A DNA stretch of 64,000 nt, from contig JASJOS010000004.1 of assembly GCA_030068525.1 (NCBI GenBank), forward strand, positions 558,001-622,000, read 5' to 3'. The DNA comes from Xanthocytophaga flava (GTDB lineage: Bacteria > Bacteroidota > Bacteroidia > Cytophagales > 172606-1). Below the pieces are notes generated by a model, which did no database searches, was not told the origin of the DNA, and worked only from the letters and a program-made list of their open reading frames with translations. Shown here in pieces: positions 38,116-47,800 of the stretch (position 1 is the stretch's first letter; each line of letters opens with the position of its first letter). A program made the position numbers and the translations under genes.

Positions 38116-38451
38116 TTGATTCTACCTATTAACAGTATAATGATTTGTAAGATATTTTGCATTCCTTATTTCAACAGGAAATTCAGTAAATTTGTAACCT
38201 TTAAAGTTAAGGTGAATAGTTTCCAATACAGTATACTCTTTACTATTTCATCAATAAAACAGTAAAGTAGTCATTTTTAGTATACAGTGGCTTAGTTATA
38301 GAACTAATGCATGGAGCTGGATTACCTCCTGAACTAGTGAAACCAGCAGAAGAGCCTAAGAAAGATGGATTTTAACTGATTCTATCTATTCCAGCATCAT
38401 GATTAATTAAAATTTGTAATATATAATCGTATTTGTTTGATTCTTTACAGA
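38116..38451. other. Divergent spacer with gene remnant and direct repeat
   Basis: This 336-bp gap holds an imperfect direct repeat (about 38116-38155 and 38377-38425; shared TGATTCTAnCTATT and ATTTGTAA parts) around a short coding-like tail at 38277-38375. It should contain the promoters of both neighbours. Confidence 0.45.
38277..38375 (+). pseudogene. Possible C-terminal gene remnant
   Basis: A frame that opens just after a stop at 38274 encodes 32 residues ending GLPPELVKPAEEPKKDGF. The Pro/Lys/Glu-rich end looks like a protein tail and not random AT-rich sequence. No start context or promoter is visible and nothing upstream continues it. It may be what is left of a deleted gene between the two secreted-protein genes. 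Confidence 0.3.
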
Positions 38452-39084
38452 ATGATTACTATACAAAAACTTTTTCTCCTCGCCTTTATAGTCCTATGTA
38501 TAAATAGTCAATCGTATTCACAGAGATTTACTCTGGAGAAACCAGATTCAACAAATATATATTATCGGATTATCACACAAAGAACCAAACAGCTAAAGTT
38601 AAAAAAACTAGAACAAGGAAGCCCTAAAGCGGAAATCAGGCTTTGGACTATCTTTGAGCTCAGATACTTCAATGATCTTGTTGTACTATCTCAAAATGAT
38701 ACTTCCTGGCAGGCACTTTATTATCCTCATATTTCTATACCTGGCACAAAAAATACTTCTGATACACTAAAATCCGTTATGGTAACTCTTCATCCTGTTA
38801 ATGAGTGGAATACGTTACTAAAGACGCTACATGATAACCATGTATTCTCATTACCCGATATGGATAAGATCTATGGACTTGTTGATAATTGGGCGGATGG
38901 TACTACCTACATTGTTGAAGTTGCAACTCCTACAATGTATCGTTTTTATAGATATCATCTACCAGAGAAGTTTTCAGATAAATTTCAGCAGACACAGCAG
39001 ATGGTCAATATAGTCAGTGCAGTAGAAGAAGCATTTATGCTAAAAAAACAAAGGAAACAACAGGAAAGACTATTAAGAAAATAA
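38452..39084 (+). CDS. Secreted protein of unknown function (210 aa)
   Basis: The ATG at 38452 gives a protein with a signal peptide (MITIQKLFLLAFIVL to SYSQ), followed by about 190 mostly polar residues and a basic C-terminus with KKQRKQQERLLRK. No motif is recognised. An upstream TTG would add five residues and is less likely. The gene is divergent from the other unknown secreted protein at 37003-38115, and its 3' side faces repeat copy B. The Trp- and Tyr-containing middle, including DNWADGTTYIVEV, suggests a globular beta-rich domain. Confidence 0.65.
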   Translation: MITIQKLFLLAFIVLCINSQSYSQRFTLEKPDSTNIYYRIITQRTKQLKLKKLEQGSPKAEIRLWTIFELRYFNDLVVLSQNDTSWQALYYPHISIPGTKNTSDTLKSVMVTLHPVNEWNTLLKTLHDNHVFSLPDMDKIYGLVDNWADGTTYIVEVATPTMYRFYRYHLPEKFSDKFQQTQQMVNIVSAVEEAFMLKKQRKQQERLLRK

Positions 39085-39442
39085 AAGAAAATTATACACA
39101 CTTCTTATGCCACATTGTTGACGTTACAGAAAGACTTGCATATAATTCACGACAGGCCGTTGTTTACAGTGAATTCTGATCATATTTTATTTTTGCGGTG
39201 AGTTATGCGCAAACAAAAAAATGATCGGAGTTCCGTTCAAAATAAAAATTGCTGTAAATAAAACGCAATCTCTTCATTGAAGAAATAAACTGGATTGTTT
39301 TTACTAAAAATCTTTTGCAGTAAACTATGCGCAGACAGAATCTTCTCTTCAAAGACAACTACAAACTTTATTTACATTTGGATTAGACCATAACATACTA
39401 TTGTGTTTGTTTATTCCAAACGCAATAGTATGGTTTTAGTAT
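39085..39442. other. Convergent spacer with repeat copy B
   Basis: This 358-bp gap between two convergent genes is largely filled by the modular repeat (39161-39348). No U-tailed hairpin of normal form was recognised, so the repeat could itself act at transcript ends. No coding frame is supported. Confidence 0.55.
39161..39348. repeat. Modular intergenic repeat, copy B (inverted relative to A)
   Basis: Read as the reverse complement, this copy shows the same ordered blocks as copy A: TGCGCATAGTTTACTGCAAAAG, CAATGAAGAGATTGC, then TTTGCGCATAACTCACCGCA and a TGATCAGAATTCACTG end. Copy A has one extra T-rich unit in the middle and a perfect palindrome at its end, which copy B lacks. It lies between convergent genes. 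Confidence 0.75.
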
Positions 39443-40099
39443 TTATTTCTTACTCCAGAATAAAGCTACACATCCCTGTACCTCAACACCAAACTCACGA
39501 TATCTTTTCGATAAACTTTGTTGCAGGCTTTGCAAATCATCTTGTGTATTACTAAAAATACCTTTCTTGTTGTAGATATCCATTAGCTTTCTGGCAGGAT
39601 ATCCTCGTGTCATATCACCCTGTAAAATAGTTGATCCAAATAGAACACCATTTTCATTCAGTAAGGGATGAAGATAATCCAGCAAAACTGCCTTTTGAGA
39701 AAGAGGACCTGGCAAACAATGAAACAGATAATTTATGGAGATAGAGTCAAAAGAAGCAATGCTCTGTGTTACAGGCTCAAGCACATTGTGTTTATATGTT
39801 TCCGGTTTATAACGGTTAATGCGTGCTGCTGCGGCATGTAAGCTATTCTCATTCAGGTCCATCAGAGCTACCCGAGGATTAGCAACAGGAAACTTGCAAC
39901 GATCCAGAAAATAGCCTGTACCTACTCCTACATCCAGATGATTGGCTGAAACATGCTGATTAAATAGTGACAATATCCTGGAAGATGGACATTTCCAGAT
40001 AAATGAATTGGAAATACCCAATACCCATATGTCATATATGGACAATACAGAACGGGAATAAATGGCCTGACCGGCAATAATTTCTTCAGATGTTTTCAT
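39443..40099 (-). CDS. Class I SAM-dependent methyltransferase
   Basis: From the ATG at 40099 the product is 218 residues with a Rossmann-type methyltransferase core. Motif I is HLDVGVGTGYFLD, motif II is VALMDLNENSL, and NYLFHCLPG lies near the motif IV position. The frame is open upstream to 40219, but that part is Cys-rich and unlike protein, so the shorter start is preferred. The substrate is unknown. The similarity is to small-molecule methyltransferases of about this size. It is divergent from the SnoaL-like gene with a 137-bp shared spacer. Confidence 0.85.
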   Translation of the reverse strand: MKTSEEIIAGQAIYSRSVLSIYDIWVLGISNSFIWKCPSSRILSLFNQHVSANHLDVGVGTGYFLDRCKFPVANPRVALMDLNENSLHAAAARINRYKPETYKHNVLEPVTQSIASFDSISINYLFHCLPGPLSQKAVLLDYLHPLLNENGVLFGSTILQGDMTRGYPARKLMDIYNKKGIFSNTQDDLQSLQQSLSKRYREFGVEVQGCVALFWSKK

Positions 40100-40236
40100 A
40101 CTGACCGCCAAGCTAGTGCATTTTAGGCAAACATTCAAAAAGACGGATATAGTGAACACGCACTTTTTTGTACATGTTGGGTGATATTTACACCCAATTC
40201 TGATTAACCTATATATCAATTTAAAACAGTATCATT

Positions 40237-40617
40237 ATGCAATCAGATTCTTCACAACTACCCATAACATCCGAAGAGAAGCAGCTCATTCTGGCAGCCT
40301 ATCAAGCCTTTAATGCCCGTAATGTAGATACGGCTTTAACCCTAATGACACCCGATGTGCACTGGCCCAATGGCATGGAAGGAGGGTATGTATATGGCCC
40401 CGCAGAAGTAAAGAGTTATTGGTTAAGACAATGGACTATGATCAACCCTACAGTACAGCCTTCTAGTATACAGAAAGACAACACTGGACGAATAGTTGTA
40501 GAAGTACATCAGGTGGTGAAGGATTTGTCTGGTAATCTCTTACAGGATAAAATGCTTTACCATGTATATACTTTAACAGAAGGATTGATTAAACACATGG
40601 AAATACGTGAGTTATGA
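40237..40617 (+). CDS. SnoaL-like / NTF2-fold protein
   Basis: The 126-residue protein has the NTF2-like cone fold signature: a helix with ILAAYQAFNARNVDTALTLM, then TPDVHWPNG and a C-terminal beta-sheet with EVHQVVKD. SnoaL-like proteins bind or isomerise small hydrophobic molecules or act as dimer modules; no specific activity can be assigned. There is no signal peptide. It is divergent from a methyltransferase gene, and the two might act on the same compound, which is only inference. Confidence 0.85.
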   Translation: MQSDSSQLPITSEEKQLILAAYQAFNARNVDTALTLMTPDVHWPNGMEGGYVYGPAEVKSYWLRQWTMINPTVQPSSIQKDNTGRIVVEVHQVVKDLSGNLLQDKMLYHVYTLTEGLIKHMEIREL

Positions 40618-40708
40618 TCTATAAACTTTCAATGTATGCATTACGCTTTATAAGACATTGATTTACTACCTACCTTTCCCTATTCACATTAAAAACAGTA
40701 TTCGCCAG

Positions 40709-40747
40709 TTGTTCACAAGCGAACATATCCTGTCCGCTTGTGAACAA
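40709..40747. promoter_or_regulatory. 13-bp inverted repeat before the permease gene
   Basis: Perfect arms TTGTTCACAAGCG (40709-40721) and CGCTTGTGAACAA (40735-40747) enclose a 13-base loop. No U-tail follows on either strand, so an operator or leader structure is more likely than a terminator. It lies 92 bp after the SnoaL-like gene and 137 bp before the permease gene. Confidence 0.5.
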
Positions 40748-40884
40748 TACATGCAAGGTAAATTTATCAAAATCCCTATTTCAGACTATAAATACAGGTT
40801 GCAAGCAAATGGCAATGCATTTGTAATGCATTAGAAGACCAGAAATTGTTCTATCTGTTAAATCATTTATAATCTGAAAATTCT

Positions 40885-43266
40885 ATGCTAAAAAACTATC
40901 TCAAAACTGCCTGGCGAAATCTTGTAAAAGACAAGACGCATTCATTTATTAATGTGATGGGTTTATCTATTGGCATGGCTGTGGCGATGGCAATAGGTTT
41001 ATGGGTGTATGATGAAGTTTCTTACAATAAAAATTTCAAAAACTATAACAGGATAGCACAGGTAATTCAAAATCTGAACAACAACGGAGAAGTGCAAACC
41101 TGGTGGGCGGTACCCTATCCACTGGCAGAGGAGTTGCGCACCCATTATAGTAGTGACTTTAAGCATATTGCCATGGCAGTAAACTGGGGAGAACATCTGC
41201 TCACCATTGGAGATAAAAAGCTAAAGCAAACAGGAGGTTTCTTTGAAAAAGAGATGCCAGATATATTTACACTTGCTATGCAGAGAGGAAGTCACAACGC
41301 CTTACAAGACCCTTCTTCTGTGCTTATCTCTGCCTCTGCAGCCAAGTCCTATTTTGGAGACGCAGAGGCACTTAACCAATCTATTCAAATAGATAAATTA
41401 CCATCTGTCAAAGTAGCTGGTATATATGAGGACTTTCCACAAAACTCAACCTTTGCCAACCTCCACTTTATCGCCTCCTGGGATTTTTATTACAAAAACA
41501 GTGACATGCAAAAAATGCCAGATCCATGGCGGCCTAACTTCACTAGTTTGTTTGTTGAGCTAAATGAGAATGCAGACATAGACGCCGTAAATCAAAGAAT
41601 ACGGGATGCCAAACTGAGAAAGATAAATTCTGAACTACAAAAGAAAAAACCTGCCTTATTTCTGATGCCGATGAGTGGATGGCATCTGTATTCTGAGTTT
41701 AAAAACGGAGTTAATACCGGAGGTGCTATACAATATGTATGGATGTTCGGCATTATAGGTGGGTTTGTATTATTGTTGGCTTGCATCAATTTTATGAATC
41801 TGTCAACTGCCAGAAGTGAGAAACGTGCCAAGGAAGTGGGCATTCGCAAAGCCATTGGATCACTACGAAATCAATTGATTACTCAATTTTTTAGTGAATC
41901 TTTTCTGACGGTTCTTTTTGCTTTTGTATTATCAACCTTGTTTGTCCGGTTTTCTCTTTCATTCTTTAATGAAATAGCAGACAAGCAGATGCAAATGCCC
42001 TGGAATAGTGTAATTTTCTGGTTAATCTGTTCTCTATTTGTCCTTATTACAGCTCTGATATCTGGTAGTTATCCAGCTGTTTATCTATCTTCCTTTAAAC
42101 CAGTAAAAGTCCTGAAAGGAACTTTTAAAGCGGGTCGCAATGCAGCAATTCCACGTAAAGTGTTGATGGTAGTCCAATTTACTGTTTCCGTTACACTTAT
42201 CATTGGCACAATTGTAGTCTATCAGCAAATACAGTTTGCCAAGGATAGGCCTGTAGGTTACTCCAGAGCTAACCTTCTCCAGATTTCCACCTCAGGAGAT
42301 GCCATCCATTCCCATTTCAATACAGTAAAAGACGAATTATTACAAACTGGTGCCATCACCCATATAGCAGAGTCAGAAAGTCCTACTACGGGTATCTGGA
42401 ATACTACAAGTGGTGTGAAATGGCCGGGTAAAGATCCTAACCTATCCACAGACTTTGGGGTTCTCTCTATCTCTTTCGACTACGGAAAAACTATTGGATG
42501 GCAGATAAAAGAAGGACGCGACTTCTCTCAAAAATTCACTACTGACTCTTCGGCTGTAATTTTGAATGAAACAGCGGTTCGCTTTATGAATTTAAAAAAT
42601 CCTATAGGTCAAACCATAACCTGGTGGGATCAACCATTAAAAGTGATTGGCGTGGTACACGACATGGTTATGGGTTCTCCCTATTCAGAGGCAAAACCAA
42701 GTATTTATGGCATCCTGAATTATCCGGGAAACCTGAACATTCTTAAACTTAATCCCAAAATAAGTGCAGTTGAAGCCTTACATAAAATAGAGCCGGTTTT
42801 TAAAAAATTCAATCCAGATCAGCCATTTGAGTACAGCTTTGTAGATGATGACTATGCCAAGAAGTTTGGCAATGAGGAACGAGTTGGAAAGCTGGCAAAC
42901 ATCTTTGCTGTATTAGCTATCATTATTTCCGGCCTGGGATTATTTGGACTTACTTCATTTGTAGCAGAACAACGTAAAAAAGAAATTGGCGTACGAAAGG
43001 TATTGGGAGCCTCTGTATGGAATGTATGGAGTTTATTGTCAAAAGATTTTCTGGTACTGTTTGGAATTTCCTTCCTGATTGCAATACCATTATCTTCTTA
43101 CTTTATGCAAAACTGGCTGCAAAACTATACCTATAGAACCTCACTCTCCTGGTTTATTTTTGCAGCAGCAGGTATAGGTTCACTAAGTATCACACTACTG
43201 GTAGTAAGCTTTCAGGCCATACGTGCAGCCATTGCGAATCCTGTCAGGAGTTTACGTACTGAATAA
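40885..43266 (+). CDS. MacB/FtsX-type ABC transporter permease
   Basis: The 793-residue inner-membrane protein has the layout of Bacteroidota FtsX-like permeases. It begins LKTAWRNLVKDKTHSFINVMGLSIGMAVAM with a first helix, followed by a periplasmic MacB core (about 45-270) and three helices (about 285-400) ending near the conserved SGSYPAVYLSSFKPVKVLKG. A second periplasmic core comes next, and a final three-helix FtsX block has EIGVRKVLGAS near 690. No ATPase gene is adjacent, so it must use one encoded elsewhere. Such duplicated permeases export peptides, lipoproteins or toxic compounds. Confidence 0.93.
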   Translation: MLKNYLKTAWRNLVKDKTHSFINVMGLSIGMAVAMAIGLWVYDEVSYNKNFKNYNRIAQVIQNLNNNGEVQTWWAVPYPLAEELRTHYSSDFKHIAMAVNWGEHLLTIGDKKLKQTGGFFEKEMPDIFTLAMQRGSHNALQDPSSVLISASAAKSYFGDAEALNQSIQIDKLPSVKVAGIYEDFPQNSTFANLHFIASWDFYYKNSDMQKMPDPWRPNFTSLFVELNENADIDAVNQRIRDAKLRKINSELQKKKPALFLMPMSGWHLYSEFKNGVNTGGAIQYVWMFGIIGGFVLLLACINFMNLSTARSEKRAKEVGIRKAIGSLRNQLITQFFSESFLTVLFAFVLSTLFVRFSLSFFNEIADKQMQMPWNSVIFWLICSLFVLITALISGSYPAVYLSSFKPVKVLKGTFKAGRNAAIPRKVLMVVQFTVSVTLIIGTIVVYQQIQFAKDRPVGYSRANLLQISTSGDAIHSHFNTVKDELLQTGAITHIAESESPTTGIWNTTSGVKWPGKDPNLSTDFGVLSISFDYGKTIGWQIKEGRDFSQKFTTDSSAVILNETAVRFMNLKNPIGQTITWWDQPLKVIGVVHDMVMGSPYSEAKPSIYGILNYPGNLNILKLNPKISAVEALHKIEPVFKKFNPDQPFEYSFVDDDYAKKFGNEERVGKLANIFAVLAIIISGLGLFGLTSFVAEQRKKEIGVRKVLGASVWNVWSLLSKDFLVLFGISFLIAIPLSSYFMQNWLQNYTYRTSLSWFIFAAAGIGSLSITLLVVSFQAIRAAIANPVRSLRTE

Positions 43267-43278
43267 AAGAAAGAAAAA

Positions 43279-43313
43279 GTCTTCCTGCATGGATGCCTAT
43301 CATGCAGGAAGAC
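43279..43313 (-). terminator. Terminator after RND operon
   Basis: A 13-bp perfect stem (43279-43291 with 43301-43313) with a 9-base loop is followed by CTTTTTCTTTC on the minus strand. It lies 13 bp past the outer-membrane factor stop and also separates the convergent permease gene. Confidence 0.85.
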
Positions 43314-43325
43314 AAATAAATAGTT

Positions 43326-44759
43326 TTATTTCCAGCCTCCGCCCAATGCTCTATACACATTTACAGATGCAATACGCTGGCGTTTGTTAGTAGCAATCAC
43401 ATCCAGTTGTGCCTGTAACGAATTCTGTTGGGCAATTAATACATCCAGATAACTGGCTCTACCTGATTTGTAAAGCTCGGTAGATGTTTCTACTGATTGC
43501 AACAACGCATCTGCCTGTTGTTGTTTGAATATCAGGATTTCTTTTAGATTATTTATATTTGAAAGCTCATTAACTACCTCTGTATAGCCATTCAGAATAG
43601 CTTGTTGATAAACATACATAGCCTGAACCTGTATAGCTTTGGCTGTAGTAAATTGTGCTTTCAGGGCATTTCTGTTAACCAATGGCGTAACCAGATTACC
43701 TAAAGCTGAATAGGCTATTGAAGCAGGCATAGTAAACAAGAACTCAGGTTTAAAAGCTTGAAAACCATATCCTCCTGTAATGGAAAACGAAGGTAGAAAG
43801 GATTTACGTGCAGATTGTAAATCCAGTTGGCTTGCCCTTAGCTGAAGTTCGGCTTCCCGAATATCAGGTCGGTTTAGTAATAACAGAGAGGGAATACCCG
43901 CTGATAGTGTTTGTGTACTCTGCCGAAATAAGCTTTCCTTCTGTCTTGGTGCAGGTTGAGGAAAACGTCCCAACAGAAAGTTAATACGATTCTCTGTTTC
44001 AACAATCTGTTGTAGGATTTCTCGCTCCAGTGCCTGGGTGTTCAGCAACTGAGCATTAAACTGATGAACTGCCAGTTGATTTTCTCTTGCAGCATCTTTT
44101 AAGGTCTCAACCGCCTCTACAGCTTCTTTCTGTTTTTGGATAGTTTGTCGGGTAATCTCCAGTTCATTATCCAGCGAAAGCAACTCATAATAAGAAATAG
44201 CTATATCTGCAATCAGATTGGTAAGTACAAAATTTTTGCCTTCTACACTTGCCAGGTATTGTACCACTGCTGACTGCCGTTGATTTTTCAGTTTACCCCA
44301 AATATCTATCTCCCAGGAAGTCTGAAGACCTACATACAAATCAGGAAGATGGGTAGGCACAATCTGTCCAGGTGTGATTTCAGTTGTGATATTACCAGCA
44401 CCATCCATAGTATACAGGCCAAACTTTCTTACACCACCCGCTATAGCCAATCCTGCCTGTGGTAGCATGGCTCCTTTTGCAAACCGGATGTTGGATCGAA
44501 ATATTTCTACCCGTTGCAAAGCTATCTGCAGATCTATATTACGCGTCAGAGCAGTGTCAATAAGACTGACCAACGCAGAGTCTGCGAAATATTGACGCCA
44601 GTTCACTGAGGCAACAGAAGCAGAATCCTGTTGTCCTGTAAAAGTACCTGGCAAATTTCTTTTGGGAACTGATACACTAGTGTCCAAGCTTTTACAACTA
44701 TTCAGTGTTAGCCCTACCAATGCCAGCAGATAAATATATAGTGAGAGTCTATGTTTCAT
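43326..44759 (-). CDS. RND efflux outer-membrane lipoprotein (NodT/TolC family)
   Basis: The 477-residue product is an outer-membrane efflux factor with a lipobox ending at Cys22 (TLNSC). Two repeated TolC-type coiled-coil halves follow: the first with SLIDTALTRNIDLQIALQRVE, the second with LLNRPDIREAELQLRASQLDLQSARKSFLPSFSITGGYG and SGRASYLDVLIAQQ. It forms the outer exit duct for the adaptor and pump encoded just upstream. It is the last gene of the operon, 131 bp after the pump gene. Confidence 0.95.
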   Translation of the reverse strand: MKHRLSLYIYLLALVGLTLNSCKSLDTSVSVPKRNLPGTFTGQQDSASVASVNWRQYFADSALVSLIDTALTRNIDLQIALQRVEIFRSNIRFAKGAMLPQAGLAIAGGVRKFGLYTMDGAGNITTEITPGQIVPTHLPDLYVGLQTSWEIDIWGKLKNQRQSAVVQYLASVEGKNFVLTNLIADIAISYYELLSLDNELEITRQTIQKQKEAVEAVETLKDAARENQLAVHQFNAQLLNTQALEREILQQIVETENRINFLLGRFPQPAPRQKESLFRQSTQTLSAGIPSLLLLNRPDIREAELQLRASQLDLQSARKSFLPSFSITGGYGFQAFKPEFLFTMPASIAYSALGNLVTPLVNRNALKAQFTTAKAIQVQAMYVYQQAILNGYTEVVNELSNINNLKEILIFKQQQADALLQSVETSTELYKSGRASYLDVLIAQQNSLQAQLDVIATNKRQRIASVNVYRALGGGWK

Positions 44760-44890
44760 TTTTTATCAAGGTGAGACAACCCATGAAAGAACATGGAATG
44801 TTTTATTTCAGAACAGTCTACTTTTCACCTTAAAAGATCAGGTGAAAGCAGACTGTAGTATTGATTAGATGAAAGAATCAGGTTGGTTCT

Positions 44891-47800
44891 TTATACAGTT
44901 TCTGTGAAGGCAACTTCTTCCGGACGTTGATTACGTTTGAACCGTTTGGCCCAGGTAGCAAACACAACATACAACCCAGGGATCAGGACAACCCCAAACA
45001 CAGTTCCGAATAACATTCCGGCAGCCGCAGCAGTCCCAATAGTACGGTTACCAATAGCCCCAGCACCTGTGGCTACCACCAGTGGCAATAGTCCGGCAAT
45101 GAATGCAAAGGAAGTCATCAGGATAGGGCGTAGACGTGCTTTGGCTCCTTCCATGGCTGCTTGTACAGGTGTTTTTCCCTCCCGTTGGCGGAGTGTGGCA
45201 AATTCCACGATCAGAATGGCATTTTTACCTAGCAAACCTATCAGCATAATCATAGCAATCTGAGCGTAAATGTTGTTTTCCAGCCCAAGTACAGTCAACA
45301 TCAGAAAGGCACCGAAGATCCCAGTTGGCAAAGACAGGATAACAGGCATTGGAAGCAGAAAATTTTCATACTGGGCTGCCAGCAGAAGGTATACAAACAA
45401 TAAACAGATCAGAAAGATGTAGATACTCTCATTACCTGCACTCACTTCATCTCTGGAAATACCCGCCCAGTCAATATCATATCCTCTGGGAAGTTTCTCT
45501 CTGGCGGTTTCCTGTACTACCTGCAATACAGTACCACTACTAATTCCAGGTTTGCCTTCTCCATTCAATTCTGCTGAGGGGAACATATTGTATCGGGTAA
45601 TCTGGTCTACACCATACGTTTTCTCTACAGCCATAAAAGCCGAAAGTGGCACCATTTCACCTTCATCGTTTTTCACATAGAGCTTCAGCAAATCTTCGGG
45701 TAAAGCACGGTACTCCGGTAAGGCTTGTACCATAACCTTATACATCTGTCCAAAGCGGATAAAGTTTGAAGCATATTCACTCCCCAGCATTGTCTGCAAT
45801 GAACTCATGGCATTGTTTATGGTAACACCTTTCTGAGTTGCTTTATCAATATCAATCCGCAACAGATATTGAGGGAAAGTAGCATCAAAGATGGTGAAGG
45901 CACTAGCTATTTCAGGACGGGCTCTGAGGTCAGCAATAAATTGATTCACCACCCCTTGCATTTTCTGAAAATCGCCACTTCCGGTTTTATCCAGCAAACG
46001 CAATTCAAAACCACTGGCATTTCCATAACCAGGTACAGCCGGAGGAGGAAAAAATTCAATCTGTGCATCTTTGATATATCGGGTCTTTTCTTCCAGCAAT
46101 TCCATAATCTCATTCACTGACTGCGTCCTTTCTTCCCAAGGCTTTAGGTTCACCAGAGCTGTACCATAGGTTGCACCTGTACCATCTGACAGGATATTTG
46201 TTCCTCCCAAGGTAGAGATACTCTCTATTGCATCTATTCCAGTGCAAGCGGCCTGAATCTCGTTCACTACATCTTTGGTCCGTTCCAGTGTAGCCCCTGC
46301 CGGTGTGGTAATGCTAGCGTAAAATGTTCCCTGATCTTCATTGGGAATGAATCCGGTTGGCAATATCTTACCCAGAAATCCGGTTCCGATACAGAAGAAA
46401 AGCAATACTCCGAATGTAATGATTCTGCGGTTTATAAGCACATTGAGCAATTGCTGGTACCTACCTGACAGTTTATCATATCCGTTATTGAATTTGGTAA
46501 AGAACCGACCAAGAAAACCGGAAGAATGATGTTCCTTTTTCAGAAACAAACTACACAACGCAGGAGTTAAGGTTAAAGCACTTACCCCTGACAAGACAAT
46601 AGCAATTGCCATTGTAATGGAAAACTGCTTGTAGAAGATACCGGAAGGGCCAGTCATAAAAGAGGTAGGCAAAAATACCGCTGACATCACCAGGGTGATT
46701 GCAATGATAGCCCCACTGATCTCACGCATAGCCTTCTCAGTAGCCTTTACTGGTGATAGTTTATCTGTCTCTAGTTTAGCATGAACAGCTTCCACAACCA
46801 CAATGGCATCATCAATCACAATTCCAATAGCCAATACCAAAGCAAACAGAGTGATCATATTGAGAGAGAAACCTAGCAGATTGATAAAGAAAAATGTTCC
46901 AACCAAAGCTACAGGCACCGTCAGTGTAGGAATAAGGGTAGATCGCCAGTCCTGCAGAAACAGAAATACGACCAATGCCACCAGAACAAAGGCTTCGATC
47001 AGTGTTTTGATTACTTCATGCACGGACGCATCCAAAAAACGGCTTACATCATAACTCACTTCATAATTCATTCCTGACAGAAAAGTTGTCTTCTTTAACT
47101 CCGCCATGCGTTTTTTCACATTAGCAATTACCTCACTGGCATTAGAACCAGGTAGTTGCTTCAATGCAATGGCAGCACTTGCTTTTCCATTAAGTTTAGA
47201 TTCTACATCAAAATAGGTAGTGCCAAACTCCACATCTGCCACATCTCTGATCCGCAACATCTTTCCATTATGCTCGGACTTGATAGGAAGATTTTCATAC
47301 TCTTCTTTAGTGCTGAACTTACCCGCATATTTTATGGTATACTGTAGTGCCTGTCTCTTTTTATCAGAACTCTCGCCTATTTTTCCAGGAGCAGCTTCTA
47401 TGTTCTGTTCTTCCAGTACCTCCAGTACATCATCTGTAGAGATATTGTAGGCCAGCATTTTGTCGGGCTTCAGCCAGATCCGCATGGCATACTGTTTCGC
47501 TCCAAGCAAGGAAGCATAGCCTACCCCTTTGATCCGTTTGAGCTCCGGCATGATGTTTATGTCGGCAAAGTTATAAATGAATTTCTCAGACATAGTTGTG
47601 TCCGAACTGTATACATTCAGATACATCAGCATAGCGTTTTCCTCTTTGGCAATCTTCACCCCGTTTTTGGTTACTTCCGGAGGTAATTCACCCATTACAG
47701 AACCCACACGATTCTGTACGTTTACAGCCGCTACATCAGGATCTGTTCCAATTTCAAACAGGATCTGCACTACTCCTACCCCATCATTTCCTGCATCACT

